Assembly: GCA_910588845.1 (NCBI GenBank)
Contig: CAJURU010000016.1
Location: forward strand, 3,774 to 67,773
DNA length: 64,000 nt
Source of the DNA: an uncultured Lachnospiraceae bacterium
GTDB lineage: Bacteria > Bacillota > Clostridia > Lachnospirales > Lachnospiraceae
Direction: 5' to 3'
Part shown: piece by piece, positions 7,286 through 15,820 of the stretch
Numbering within the stretch: position 1 is the stretch's first letter
Layout: the number at the start of each line of letters is the position of its first letter
Translations under genes and position numbers: made by a program
The notes under the pieces: generated by a model
The model's database searches: none
What the model saw: only the letters and a program-made list of their open reading frames with translations
Told to the model about the DNA's origin: nothing

Positions 7286-8905
7286 TTATTTTATTTCCCG
7301 AATGCGTTTCCGCAATGGTAGCACCATCGAGGGAGAGACGGATAATTCGTCAATTCCCATTTTAACAAATTCTTCTGTAAGCTCCAGGTCTGCGCCTAAT
7401 TCCCCGCATATTCCCGCCCATTTTCCATGTTTGTGGGCGTTGTCGGTAATCATCTGAATCATCGCCAGAATCGCTTCATGATGCGGATTATAGAAATCAT
7501 CCAGCTTTTCGTTCTGCCTGTCGATAGCAAGCGTATACTGCGTGAGATCATTGGTGCCCACGCTGAAGAAATCAACCATCTGCGCCAGCTTATCGCTGAT
7601 CATTACCGCCGCCGGGGTCTCAATCATAATGCCCTGTTCCGGGTTCTTGAAAGTAATTTGTTCCTTTGCTAATTCTTCCTTGACTTCCTCGACGATCGCA
7701 TAAATCTTTTCCACTTCTTCCACAGAGGTTATCATCGGATACATAATCGAAAGATTTCCGTATACGGTTGCCCGGAACAATGCGCGTAGCTGCGTCTTAA
7801 AGATAGCGGGCTGTTTGAGGCAGATGCGGATAGCACGGTAACCCATGGCGGGATTATCCTCTTTTCCCAGGTTGAAATAATCCACCTGCTTATCCGCCCC
7901 GATATCCAAGGTACGGATGATAACTTTTTTCTCACCCATAGTCTGTAAAACCTGCCGATACGCCTGGAACTGCTCTTCTTCGGTCGGGAAATCATCTCTG
8001 CCCAGATAGAGAAATTCGCTGCGGAAAAGCCCTACGCCGCCCGCATCGTTTTCCAGCGCGTAACCGACGTCTCCGATACCGCCAATATTGGCGTAAACAT
8101 TGATTTTTTTACCGCTTTGCGTTACATTCTCTTTCCCTCTTAGTTCCTGTAATAGCTGTAATTTTTCCTGTTCTTTCTTAATTTTGCGCTCCGCCTCTTC
8201 ACAGACGAACTCATTCGGCTCAAAGACGACCTCTCCCTGAACGCCGTCCACGACAGCCTTCATCCCCGACTGTATTTTATCCAAATCCAAGGGTACGCCG
8301 ATCAACGCTGGAATGTTCATCATCCGCGCCAATATGGACGTATGGGAATTGGCGGAACCATGAACCGTAACGAACGCCAGAATCTTTTTCTTATCCATCT
8401 GTACCGTCTCGCTGGGGCTCAAATCGTCCGCCACGATAATGGACGGCTCTTTGAAATTCAGTCCGGCTTCCTGATTTCCGCTGACACACTGCACCAGGCG
8501 GTTAGAAATATCCTTGACGTCCGCGGCGCGGGCTTTCATATAATCGTCGTCCATTCCGGCAAACATCTCTGAAAAATTATCCCCTGTCACTGCCACGGCA
8601 TATTCGGCATTTACCTGCTCCGCGCGAATCATATTGTAAATGGCGTCCAAATAATCCTCGTCTTCCAACATCATCTGGTGCACTTCAAAAATTGCCGCGC
8701 TGGTCTCGCCCACCTCAACAACCGCTTTTTCATACAACGCCTGCAACTGTTCCTGGGCCATTTTCACTCCCTGTTCGACCCTTGCAACTTCTTCCCCTGG
8801 ATTGTCTACCTTCCTGCGCTTTACTTTTTGGTCTTCATTTTTCAACACCACTACCGGGCCAACCGCGATACCTTTATACACTGCTTTCCCATAAAATTTC
8901 ACCAT
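7286..8905 (-). CDS. ptsI: PTS enzyme I (phosphoenolpyruvate-protein phosphotransferase)
   Basis: First enzyme of the phosphotransferase system: takes phosphate from PEP and passes it to HPr. In order: an N-terminal HPr-binding helical domain, the phosphohistidine loop VHGSANSHTSILAR, and a PEP-binding TIM barrel with GGVGLFRSEFLY, AMGYRAIR, GIMIETPAA, FFSVGTNDLTQY and the C-terminal cysteine in AGICGELGAD. Length 539 is slightly short but typical of Clostridia. It is followed by ptsH and preceded by malQ with gaps of 25 and 19 bases, suggesting one transcript. Confidence 0.95.
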   Translation of the reverse strand: MVKFYGKAVYKGIAVGPVVVLKNEDQKVKRRKVDNPGEEVARVEQGVKMAQEQLQALYEKAVVEVGETSAAIFEVHQMMLEDEDYLDAIYNMIRAEQVNAEYAVAVTGDNFSEMFAGMDDDYMKARAADVKDISNRLVQCVSGNQEAGLNFKEPSIIVADDLSPSETVQMDKKKILAFVTVHGSANSHTSILARMMNIPALIGVPLDLDKIQSGMKAVVDGVQGEVVFEPNEFVCEEAERKIKKEQEKLQLLQELRGKENVTQSGKKINVYANIGGIGDVGYALENDAGGVGLFRSEFLYLGRDDFPTEEEQFQAYRQVLQTMGEKKVIIRTLDIGADKQVDYFNLGKEDNPAMGYRAIRICLKQPAIFKTQLRALFRATVYGNLSIMYPMITSVEEVEKIYAIVEEVKEELAKEQITFKNPEQGIMIETPAAVMISDKLAQMVDFFSVGTNDLTQYTLAIDRQNEKLDDFYNPHHEAILAMIQMITDNAHKHGKWAGICGELGADLELTEEFVKMGIDELSVSPSMVLPLRKRIREIK

Positions 8906-8924
8906 ATCCCGCCACCTCCGTTAC

Positions 8925-10427
8925 TTATCCTTGAACCTCTCTCCCATACCGTTTTACTGCTGCATAAATGGTCTCTGCCAATTCTTCGGTCAATTCTTTC
9001 TTCTTTACCCGCCATCGCCAATTCTCCCCAGTGGTCGACGGCACATTGATCCTCGCGCGGTTATCATACCCCAGCCAGTCCTGCAACGGTATCACACACA
9101 ACTTGGAAACGCTGGCCATCGCCGTACATACCAGCGGCAAATACATCTTTTCATCCTTGCTCTTAAAATCACATAGATATTCCCGAACCATCTGCCGTTC
9201 TTTGGCTTTCAGCCCTTCGCAAAACCATCCGCTAATCGTCTCATTGTCGTGTGTCCCGGTGTATACCACGCTGTTTCTTTGATAATTGTACGGCAGATAA
9301 TCATTGGCGCTTCCCGAATCCCTGGAATCAAAGGCAAATTCCAACACTTTCATACCTGGATATCCGCTGTCCGCTACCAGCTTTCGCACAGAATCTGTCA
9401 CATAGCCCAAATCCTCGGCAATAATTTCCCGCTCGCCAAACACCTGCCGCACCTTCTCAAACAAAGCAATGCCCGGCCCTTTTTGCCATTTTCCTTCTCT
9501 GGCATCCACCGCGCCATTCGGTATCGCATAATATTCGTCAAACCCGCGAAAATGGTCGATACGCACCACATCATACATACGGAAACAAAACCGAAGCCGC
9601 CGCATCCACCAGGTAAATCCGCTGGCGCGGTGGTAATCCCAATCGTAAAGCGGGTTCCCCCACAATTGTCCGACCGCCGAGAACCCGTCCGGCGGACAAC
9701 CGGCGACTGCTTTTGGCCTTGCATGTTCATCAAATTGAAATAACTCTTTGCCCGCCCAGGCGTCGGCGCTGTCCATAGACACATAAATCGGAATATCACC
9801 GATTATCTCCACACCCTGACTGTTTGCATAATTCTTTAATTCCAACCACTGACGATAGAACTCAAACTGCAAAAATTCATAATAGCAAATCTCTTGCGCA
9901 AGTTCATTCGCTTTATCTTTCAAAACCTCTTCTTTTCTGTATTTTACATCTTCTTCCCACAAAGTCCAAGGTTTTCCCTCATTTTCATCTTTCAGGGCCA
10001 TGAATAGCGCAAAGTCTCCCAGCCAATCCTTCTCTTCTTCCTGAAATTTGCGGAATTGCGGATCATCCTCAATCCCACTCTTTTGAAAAGCTTTCCGTAA
10101 CAGCACAGATCTGTTTTCATACAACAAACCGTAATCAACATACCGCTCATCCGCTCCCCAATCGACGCTCTCGCATTCCTCCTCTGTCAGCCATCCATAA
10201 GAAATCAACTTTTCCAGGCTGATATAGTATGGGTTGCCGGCAAAAGACGAAAATGACTGGTAAGGAGAATCCCCATATCCGATGGGGCCAAGCGGAAGAA
10301 TCTGCCAACAGCTTTGCCCCGCCTCTTTCAAAAAATCCACCCACTCATACGCCTCTTGGGAAAAGCAGCCGATCCCATAAGCAGACGGCAGGCTGCTAAT
10401 CGGGAGTAAAATTCCACTTTTTCTCAT
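8925..10427 (-). CDS. malQ: 4-alpha-glucanotransferase (GH77)
   Basis: Amylomaltase that transfers alpha-1,4-glucan chains during maltose and maltodextrin use in the cytoplasm. The N-terminus RKSGILLPISSLPSAYGIG and QSCWQILPLGPIGYGDSPYQ are family hallmarks. The nucleophile Asp is in VVRIDHFRGFDEYY, the acid/base Glu in IIAEDLG, and the third acid in YTGTHDNETISGW. At 500 residues it is full length. Its ATG overlaps the stop of the upstream EEP phosphatase gene by four bases (ATGA). Because that gene and its promoter region are cut by a deletion, malQ and the pts genes may have lost their original control. Confidence 0.94.
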   Translation of the reverse strand: MRKSGILLPISSLPSAYGIGCFSQEAYEWVDFLKEAGQSCWQILPLGPIGYGDSPYQSFSSFAGNPYYISLEKLISYGWLTEEECESVDWGADERYVDYGLLYENRSVLLRKAFQKSGIEDDPQFRKFQEEEKDWLGDFALFMALKDENEGKPWTLWEEDVKYRKEEVLKDKANELAQEICYYEFLQFEFYRQWLELKNYANSQGVEIIGDIPIYVSMDSADAWAGKELFQFDEHARPKAVAGCPPDGFSAVGQLWGNPLYDWDYHRASGFTWWMRRLRFCFRMYDVVRIDHFRGFDEYYAIPNGAVDAREGKWQKGPGIALFEKVRQVFGEREIIAEDLGYVTDSVRKLVADSGYPGMKVLEFAFDSRDSGSANDYLPYNYQRNSVVYTGTHDNETISGWFCEGLKAKERQMVREYLCDFKSKDEKMYLPLVCTAMASVSKLCVIPLQDWLGYDNRARINVPSTTGENWRWRVKKKELTEELAETIYAAVKRYGREVQG

Positions 10428-10978
10428 GCTTCTTCCTCATTTCTCAAAATTTCCGCTAATATTGCAAAATGATCTGAAATCACCGGCTCCTTCTGGCCGG
10501 AAAGTACGACTCGCGAAGAGACGACGTTCGCCGGATAGTTCGCCCAAATATAGTCGATACATAACCCTTTTTCTGCTTCCTCGCTCCATCCGTCAATTTT
10601 TCCCGGAACGGTTATCTCATGTCCGTCGTGTCCGGCAAGCTGCCAGGTGTCCAGCCATCCATAGCTTTTCACATAATCGTAGCCTGTATTCCTCTCATCT
10701 GCCGGACTGTTAAAATCGCCCAGCAGAAAAATGTTTCCTTTCTTTTCGGACAGCGCCTTTTGAAGCAAATCCATCTGACTGGCAAACGGTTCTTCCTCAT
10801 CCCCCCACCAGCCCAGATGCGTACAGACAAAACAAACCTTTTGCGCTCCGACACAAACGTCCGCCGCAATTGCTTTTCTCGTCTTCCAGTTCTGATAATC
10901 GCGGGAATTGGAAAGATAATACGATTGCACATGTTCGATGGGGAACTTGCCTTTTTTTCTGGAGACAATGCGCGGCAT
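10424..10978 (-). pseudogene. EEP-family phosphatase, 5' truncated (MapP-like)
   Basis: C-terminal two thirds of an endonuclease/exonuclease/phosphatase-family protein. Conserved pieces are SRDYQNWKTRKA, VCTHLGWWGD, FLLGDFNSPAD, CIDYIWAN and the catalytic SDHFAIL. Relatives beside malQ include maltose-6'-phosphate phosphatases (MapP), of about 270 residues. Here roughly the first 100 are missing, including the LNTHS and LQEV metal-binding motifs. Homology stops near 10950, where the strand becomes the opposite reading of a LacI gene. The reading frame runs on as ATGCCGCGC through non-homologous sequence. Probably inactive. Confidence 0.75.
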
Positions 10979-11750
10979 CAGTCAATTCTGCAATCAGAAA
11001 CAATATTTTACCACGCTTATCACCGGCGCCTCCACCGATGAAATACTGCAATGTATGCGGCAGATGATAAAAGAGGAACGATTAGACGGTATTATCCTGC
11101 TCTACTCCTCCCGTCAGGACCCCATTGTCGACTATCTCTATGGGGAAGGAATACAATTTGTGATTATCGGGAAAGCTGACAAATATATTCAAGATACTAT
11201 CTACATTGATAACGACAATATACAGGCCGCCAGAGACGCCACGTCCTATCTGATTTCCCTGGGCCACGAGCGCATCGCTTACCTCGGCTGCGACAGCGCC
11301 CGTATTTTTTCCGCCGACCGGAAATCGGGATATATCCTGGCGCTAGCCGAACAGAACATCCCTTTCCGCCCCGAATATTATATTGAAATTCCTTTCATCC
11401 CTTATGAAGACCCGGAGGAAATAAAAAAAACGCTCTCCATGAAAGAACGTCCAACTGCTTTTATTGCAAACGATGATATTCACGCGCTGGTGCTGGCACA
11501 TACCGCATCGCAGATGAACCTGCGGATTCCCGAGGATTTGTCGATTGTATCTTTCAACAATTCTATTGCTGCGAGGCTGACTTCCCCGCCGCTGACCTCC
11601 ATTGACATCAATTCCCGTCAGCTTGGCATTGAAGCCGCCTCGCAGATAATTAACCATATTGAGGACCCATCGCTGCTGCCAACCAAGATTATTGTCCCGC
11701 ATCATTTGGTGGAACGCAAAAGCTGTGCGGCGCCCGCAAAATCGAGGTAA
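10938..11750 (+). pseudogene. LacI-family regulator lacking its DNA-binding domain
   Basis: Effector-binding part of a LacI/GalR repressor: LPFFLETMRGISQFCNQKQY, DGIILLYSS, SLGHERIAYLG, PTAFIANDDIHALVL, DLSIVSFNNS and PPLTSIDI. The usual 60-residue N-terminal helix-turn-helix and hinge are missing, and an in-frame stop sits at 10917-10919. Family homology begins almost exactly where the divergent phosphatase gene breaks off. A deletion of the shared promoter and both 5' ends explains it. Without the DNA-binding domain it cannot act as a classical repressor. By neighbourhood it was probably a maltose regulator (MalR-like). Confidence 0.75.
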
Positions 11751-11758
11751 CAATCAAT

Positions 11759-12040
11759 ATGAAAACTTATGAATATGAATCGAAAATTTATAATGCCGGG
11801 CAAAAAGGCGGCGCCTATGTCGTCTTCCCCTATGATATTCGCAAAGAATTTGGCAGGGGAAGAGTAAAAGTGCACGCCACTTTTGACGGCGAACCCTATG
11901 ACGGCAGCATTGTCAATATGGGCGTCAAAAACGCAGACGGCAGCGTATGTTACATTATCGGCCTGCGCAAAGACATCCGCGCAAAGATAGGGAAACAGAC
12001 GGGGGATGTGGTCGCGGTTACTATCCGGGAACGGGAATAG
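11759..12040 (+). CDS. DUF1905 domain protein
   Basis: Small protein of 93 residues that fits the DUF1905 family (AbrB-like beta fold): AYVVFPYDIRKEFG, RVKVHATFDGEPYDGSIVNMG, CYIIGLRKDIRAKIGKQTGD and a C-terminal VVAVTIRERE. The function of the family is not established. It begins eight bases after the LacI remnant. No clear Shine-Dalgarno site is visible apart from GAGG at the preceding stop, so it may be translated by coupling. Confidence 0.8.
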   Translation: MKTYEYESKIYNAGQKGGAYVVFPYDIRKEFGRGRVKVHATFDGEPYDGSIVNMGVKNADGSVCYIIGLRKDIRAKIGKQTGDVVAVTIRERE

Positions 12041-12177
12041 CGAACTGCCTTTCCATTTCTGCTAATATATCATAAAAGCATCCTCGCTGGGATTTATCAC
12101 CCCTTGCAGATAGCTTTCTTCATTCTGCAAAAAAATTTGTGTCCCCCTCGAGACCCGCAACAGGGGGAGGTGTTCAC

Positions 12178-12279
12178 ATGGAACTTTTGCATCTCTTTCG
12201 CCTAATGGCATTATGGCATATGCAGAAAAGTTATTCAATATGCTTTTATTTTAAGTTTCCCCATTTTGTATATGTATAG
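12178..12279 (+). CDS. Possible 33-residue peptide
   Basis: In the 324-base gap 12041-12364, a short frame starts with ATG seven bases after GGGGGAGG, an excellent ribosome site. It encodes a hydrophobic-aromatic peptide (MELLHLFRLMALWHM...) and ends at TAG inside the left arm of the long palindrome. The same G-run can pair with CCCCCT at 12142-12147, which could hide the ribosome site. No family recognised; it may be the 5' scrap of a deleted regulator gene. Confidence 0.3.
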   Translation: MELLHLFRLMALWHMQKSYSICFYFKFPHFVYV

Positions 12280-12322
12280 TACCAAAAGGTCTTGGTACTA
12301 TACATATACAAAATGGGGAAAC
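12255..12322. repeat. 31-bp perfect palindrome with 6-base loop
   Basis: The arms 12255-12285 and 12292-12322 are exact reverse complements (31 of 31), starting GTTTCCCCATTTTGTATATG and closing around AAGGTC. The stem is AT-rich in the middle and has no flanking T-run, so it is not a simple terminator. The core TAGTACC...GGTACTA could be a protein-binding site. It lies between a plus-strand gene and the 3' end of a minus-strand gene. Confidence 0.85.
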
Positions 12323-12364
12323 GCAAAGCTTTTATTCAAAAATTTTATCCTTATGTGGTATCAG

Positions 12365-12898
12365 TCAATAAAGATTTATCAAATATATATATGCTTCCTC
12401 ATCATCAAAAATAAAACTCCTGCAATAATTTCCACCGTTTTTCTCAATTGTTTTTATTGAAGCAGCATTGTCCTTCTCAACCGATAATTGCAACTGTTTC
12501 AGACCGTGTTTTCTCGCAGCCAAACATATTTGCCTTAATATTTCACCGGCATACCCTTTTCTTCTTTCTGACGGTCTTACACTATATCCACAATTACCAA
12601 AATCTTTCAGGAAATCATTTAATTGATACCTCAAATCAACAATGCCAACAATTTTATTATCCGACACCCTTACTGCAAAAAATGTATCGGTTAAAACCCA
12701 ATTAGGGTCTACAGTCTCGGGATTTGCATTGGCAATGACTTTCTCTAACCATTCTTCATAAGAAGTAATCTTATCAAATAGTTCACTCCCATTGATTACC
12801 TGTTCTCCAAAATCAAAATGTTCCTGCCGGTATTCAAGCGCTTCATCCTTTAACCCTAAAGTTGGCTTTACAAGCCGTATTTTTTCATATACCATCAT
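12365..12898 (-). CDS. GNAT family N-acetyltransferase
   Basis: Acetyl-CoA dependent acetyltransferase of about 177 residues. The core motifs are FFAVRVSDNKIVGIVDLRY (strand 4 region), YSVRPSERRKGYAGEILRQI (the acetyl-CoA phosphate loop, R/Q-x-x-G-x-G/A) and LQLSVEKDNAASIKTIEKNGG. GGAGG at 12904-12908 region lies five bases before the ATG at 12898 (MMVYEK), so the ATG at 12910 is too early. Substrate unknown. It stands alone between the palindrome and the MBL gene. Confidence 0.85.
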   Translation of the reverse strand: MMVYEKIRLVKPTLGLKDEALEYRQEHFDFGEQVINGSELFDKITSYEEWLEKVIANANPETVDPNWVLTDTFFAVRVSDNKIVGIVDLRYQLNDFLKDFGNCGYSVRPSERRKGYAGEILRQICLAARKHGLKQLQLSVEKDNAASIKTIEKNGGNYCRSFIFDDEEAYIYLINLY

Positions 12899-12963
12899 CC
12901 ATTCCTCCATTTTATAAATTATAAGATTTGATTAACATAGGGTACTTTATAGTAATTTCTTTT

Positions 12964-13794
12964 TCAAACCATGATTTCCATACCATCATAAGCAAATAAA
13001 ATATTATCAAGTTCTTTTTCAAGTTCCTTGTAATAGCCATATGATTTTCCCCATATTTCATCAATATGTGTAACTATAATCTTCTTGATTCTATAATAGT
13101 TTTTCAGTTCTATAACCTCATCCAAAGTGAATATTTCATCTTTCAAAGGCGTATCCATAAGCTTCGTTCCATCATTTAATATTCCATCATCAGAAACCAT
13201 GCTTATAATCAAAATATCTGCATCAAAATATAAGTCATTATGAGCAAAAGGTTTCGGATTGCAACAGGCATAGATAACCTTTTTTTCATGCTCTTTCAGA
13301 ACATAAAAAGTGATATTTCGGCTTGGGTTATTGTTGATTAAGTCTATGTCAATATTATCTATTTTTATATGCGGTGTTTCATTAACAGAAATACAATGAA
13401 GAACGTCACCATAATATTTAAAGCAGTCACGGTTCATTTGGTTTATATCTCTAATGACCTCTGGAAGAGCATAAAAGCCAATAGGCATACTCGTTCCTTT
13501 AATAAAGTCACAGCCTATCTTTTCAACAATCCGAATACCCCTGACATGGTCTGGGTCACTATGGGAAATGGAAAGGTGCTTCACTTCCGATATTTTTTGT
13601 CTGTTGCAGGCTACCGCAATATCTTCGGGTGTGTCTATCAACATTTTTATATCGTCAATATACAGGCTTGGTCCTAACCGTTCATACCTGCCGCCTTTTC
13701 GTCTGGCTTCTTCACAAATTTTACATTTACAAAATGAACTCGGAATAATTGACATGCCGCCACTACCAATAATTTTCAATTTCAAATCTTTCAC
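12964..13794 (-). CDS. PhnP-like metallo-beta-lactamase-fold hydrolase
   Basis: Cytoplasmic MBL-fold enzyme. After LKIIGSGGMSIIPSSFCKCKIC (a cysteine-rich insert like the CxCxxC zinc knuckle of PhnP) comes the metal motif SHSDPDHVRG, then VIYACCNPKPFAHNDL and IIVTHIDEIW as later ligand loops. Translation probably starts at GTG 13794 just below AAAGGTGG, or at TTG 13785; the ATG at 13842 has no ribosome site and precedes the conserved fold by 20 residues. It follows the TetR gene closely, forming an operon, and is likely induced by the TetR ligand. Substrate unknown. Confidence 0.75.
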   Translation of the reverse strand: MKDLKLKIIGSGGMSIIPSSFCKCKICEEARRKGGRYERLGPSLYIDDIKMLIDTPEDIAVACNRQKISEVKHLSISHSDPDHVRGIRIVEKIGCDFIKGTSMPIGFYALPEVIRDINQMNRDCFKYYGDVLHCISVNETPHIKIDNIDIDLINNNPSRNITFYVLKEHEKKVIYACCNPKPFAHNDLYFDADILIISMVSDDGILNDGTKLMDTPLKDEIFTLDEVIELKNYYRIKKIIVTHIDEIWGKSYGYYKELEKELDNILFAYDGMEIMV

Positions 13795-13851
13795 ACCACC
13801 TTTCGCATGAATCGCAAGGAATAATAATGCGTTTTTATTCATGTTAAATAT

Positions 13852-14454
13852 TTAAGCAATATCGCTATTACTGCCGCTTTTCACTAATATTTTTCTTATT
13901 TCTTTTATTATTCTGGAAGGTGTTTCTTTATCCATAGGCATAAGTTTACTGTACATCCTTACCCCTTGATACGAAAACACAATTAGGTCGAATACCGCGG
14001 AAATATCCACTTCATTAAATTCTTGTCTGTCCATCCCGTATTGTATGAGCTTCTTCCATGTATTTGCTGAAATTAAATATTGTTCATATAGCGAATTACT
14101 CTGATTTGCAATATCACGAATGCTAAAATATTCATATATTGCTATGCTTAATGAAGATTGGCTGTCAAGCATTTCCTTCTCATACTTGTTTAAAATTTCA
14201 TCCAAAATAGTGACTGCCGAACCATTTTGTTCTATTCTTAAATCAATCTCATTCTCCTGTTCACTAGCCATGTCATCAACAATCTCCTGAAAGATTTGAC
14301 GTGTGCTTTCGTAATGGCAATATAACCCGCCTCTGCTTAATTTCGTCACATCGCAGATATCCTTCATTGTCACTTGTTTAAAACCCTTTTCTGCAAACAA
14401 AGAACAAGCGCATTTCTTTATATGTTTCCTCGTTTCCTGTCCTCTTTTATTCAT
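13852..14454 (-). CDS. TetR-family repressor
   Basis: N-terminal helix-turn-helix is clear (HIKKCACSLFAEKGFKQVTM, DICDVTKLSRGGLYCHYEST), followed by an all-helical ligand domain; about 200 residues. The start is set at ATG 14454 (MNKRGQETRK) because the promoter at 14491-14519 puts the RNA start near 14484, below any earlier ATG. Two palindromes in that promoter point to autoregulation. It is the first gene of a two-gene unit with the MBL hydrolase. The family C-terminal domain does not reveal the ligand. Confidence 0.88.
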   Translation of the reverse strand: MNKRGQETRKHIKKCACSLFAEKGFKQVTMKDICDVTKLSRGGLYCHYESTRQIFQEIVDDMASEQENEIDLRIEQNGSAVTILDEILNKYEKEMLDSQSSLSIAIYEYFSIRDIANQSNSLYEQYLISANTWKKLIQYGMDRQEFNEVDISAVFDLIVFSYQGVRMYSKLMPMDKETPSRIIKEIRKILVKSGSNSDIA

Positions 14455-14471
14455 AAGCAACCCAACTTTCC

Positions 14472-14483
14472 GACACATGTGTC
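14472..14483. promoter_or_regulatory. TetR operator 2 (at transcription start)
   Basis: GACACATGTGTC is a perfect 12-base palindrome just below the -10 and sharing the ACA...TGT arms of operator 1. Confidence 0.6.
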
Positions 14484-14490
14484 TGAAATT

Positions 14491-14519
14491 ATTATACGAC
14501 ATACGTGTCGCAAAGTCAA
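14491..14519 (-). promoter_or_regulatory. tetR-MBL operon promoter
   Basis: Minus strand -35 TTGACT (14514-14519), 17-base spacer, perfect -10 TATAAT (14491-14496). The spacer is filled by one of the two palindromic operators, so bound repressor would block RNA polymerase. Confidence 0.8.
14497..14510. promoter_or_regulatory. TetR operator 1 (in promoter spacer)
   Basis: CGACATACGTGTCG: arms CGACA/TGTCG are perfect inverted repeats between the -35 and -10. Centre-to-centre distance to operator 2 is 26 bases. Confidence 0.6.
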
Positions 14520-14636
14520 TAAAAAGCGGCAAAGATTTTGCCACTTTCTGTTACCTTCACATTCTTTTTTATTTTAAATATCCACAAAATTCTTCCTGCA
14601 TCTTTACAACAGGGAAAGCATTGGCACCGTAATTCG

Positions 14637-14892
14637 TTAAATTGCCTGCATCGTTACTTCTTTTTCCATCGGTGGAAACTGCTTATCAAATGCTTCCGCA
14701 TCAAGATTGCCCACAACCTTTCCATCCTCCGTCTCTGCCACAAAATGAAGCTCTGGGACAAAATCTTCATGTCCGCGTAGAATATGTGCCAGATAATGCT
14801 CCACACATCCCGGAACATAGACATTCCAAAATGCTTTTCGCGTCAATTCTTCCACTTCGTTAAAATCACTCTCTGTTTCATTACGAATCAAA
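14637..14892 (-). pseudogene. GNAT acetyltransferase remnant with internal deletion
   Basis: The frame begins LIRNETESDFNEVEELTRKAF and runs through HFVAETEDGKVVGN, the N-terminal third of a YhbS-like acetyltransferase. It then jumps to EAFDKQFPPMEKE, which in such proteins is near the C-terminus. The acetyl-CoA loop between them is gone. A likely original start is TTG 14890-14892, next to the hairpin at 14890-14922. Downstream (14590-14636) another frame fragment reads ANAFPVVKMQEEFCGYLK, the tail of some other gene. Together these mark a decayed region. Confidence 0.65.
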
Positions 14893-14922
14893 TACCCCGC
14901 AGCAAGCTGACGGGGTATTTGA
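14890..14922. other. Perfect 11-bp hairpin at the GNAT remnant start
   Basis: CAAATACCCCG and CGGGGTATTTG flank an 11-base loop. The stem is strong, but no T-run follows on either strand. It may be a decayed terminator or part of a dispersed repeat. Confidence 0.55.
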
Positions 14923-15001
14923 CCCTCGCGGCATTCGTCAAATATCCATGTAAACATGGCTATTTTCCTCATTGCTCGCGGGAATTAAAATATCGGGCAT
15001 T

Positions 15002-15820
15002 TTATTCCTCCTCAAATTCTTCTTTATGTTTTCTGAAAAATTCATAAAAATAGCGCACATTCGCAAGTTCCGTCCATTTCTTCTCTTCCAATTCCCCGGA
15101 ATCCAAATCATAGATCTTGGCATTGAGCGTCGCCAGCATGAATGGCGAATGGGTAGCAATAATAAACTGGCAGCCCAGAAATCTTGTCATTTTATTCAAC
15201 TCTTCCGCCAGCGCAACTTGATTTGCCGGCGAAAGGGAAACCTCCGGTTCATCTAATAAATAAAGCGCATCCGGCTCAAGATAATCTTCTAACATCTGCA
15301 ATGTAGTCTCGCCATTTGAATATTTCTCCTGCGCAAATACCAGACATTCCATATCCCTTTTCATCTTATAAGAATCCTTCAAATGTTCTCTCTGTTCTTT
15401 GGGCATTCCCCTGCGGATATGTTCGTAAATATACCCATCTTGCAAAATCTGCTCCTGCTGAATTTTCTTAATCTCATACAGAATATCCTCGCTTTTGATA
15501 TAACGGCTCCCCTTAGGCACATCAATTGTTGTTCCTTCCTCATCTTCCCCCAGGGAATATTGGCATTCATTTATAAATTGCATGAAATAGGGAGTCGTTC
15601 CAAACATATTGCTGGTCGCATACTCCAATCCTTCCAACTTTAGCTTGTTAGCAATAATATTAAGCATGGTCGATTTGCCCGACGCATTGTTGCCATATAG
15701 AATCGTAATCGGGCGGAATAGCAATACTTTCTCCGCTTTTGAGGCAAATACATGGTATGGATAAATGTTGGGATTTCGGACTGTTTGATCTGAAAATAGA
15801 AAACTGCTCAAATAAATCAT
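15002..15820 (-). CDS. AAA/ABC-type ATPase attached to the Wadjet operon
   Basis: 272-residue soluble ATPase: Walker A YGNNASGKST near residue 42, a short signature region around YSNGETTLQ, Walker B ALYLLDEPEVSLSP and the switch histidine in FIIATHSPFM. It resembles the predicted ATPases of COG3910/AAA_21. Its start overlaps the end of jetD by four bases, so it belongs to the same transcript as jetABCD. It is not one of the four described Wadjet components. Possible roles are an accessory ATPase, a regulator of the complex, or an independent defence gene carried along (inference). Confidence 0.8.
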   Translation of the reverse strand: MIYLSSFLFSDQTVRNPNIYPYHVFASKAEKVLLFRPITILYGNNASGKSTMLNIIANKLKLEGLEYATSNMFGTTPYFMQFINECQYSLGEDEEGTTIDVPKGSRYIKSEDILYEIKKIQQEQILQDGYIYEHIRRGMPKEQREHLKDSYKMKRDMECLVFAQEKYSNGETTLQMLEDYLEPDALYLLDEPEVSLSPANQVALAEELNKMTRFLGCQFIIATHSPFMLATLNAKIYDLDSGELEEKKWTELANVRYFYEFFRKHKEEFEEE

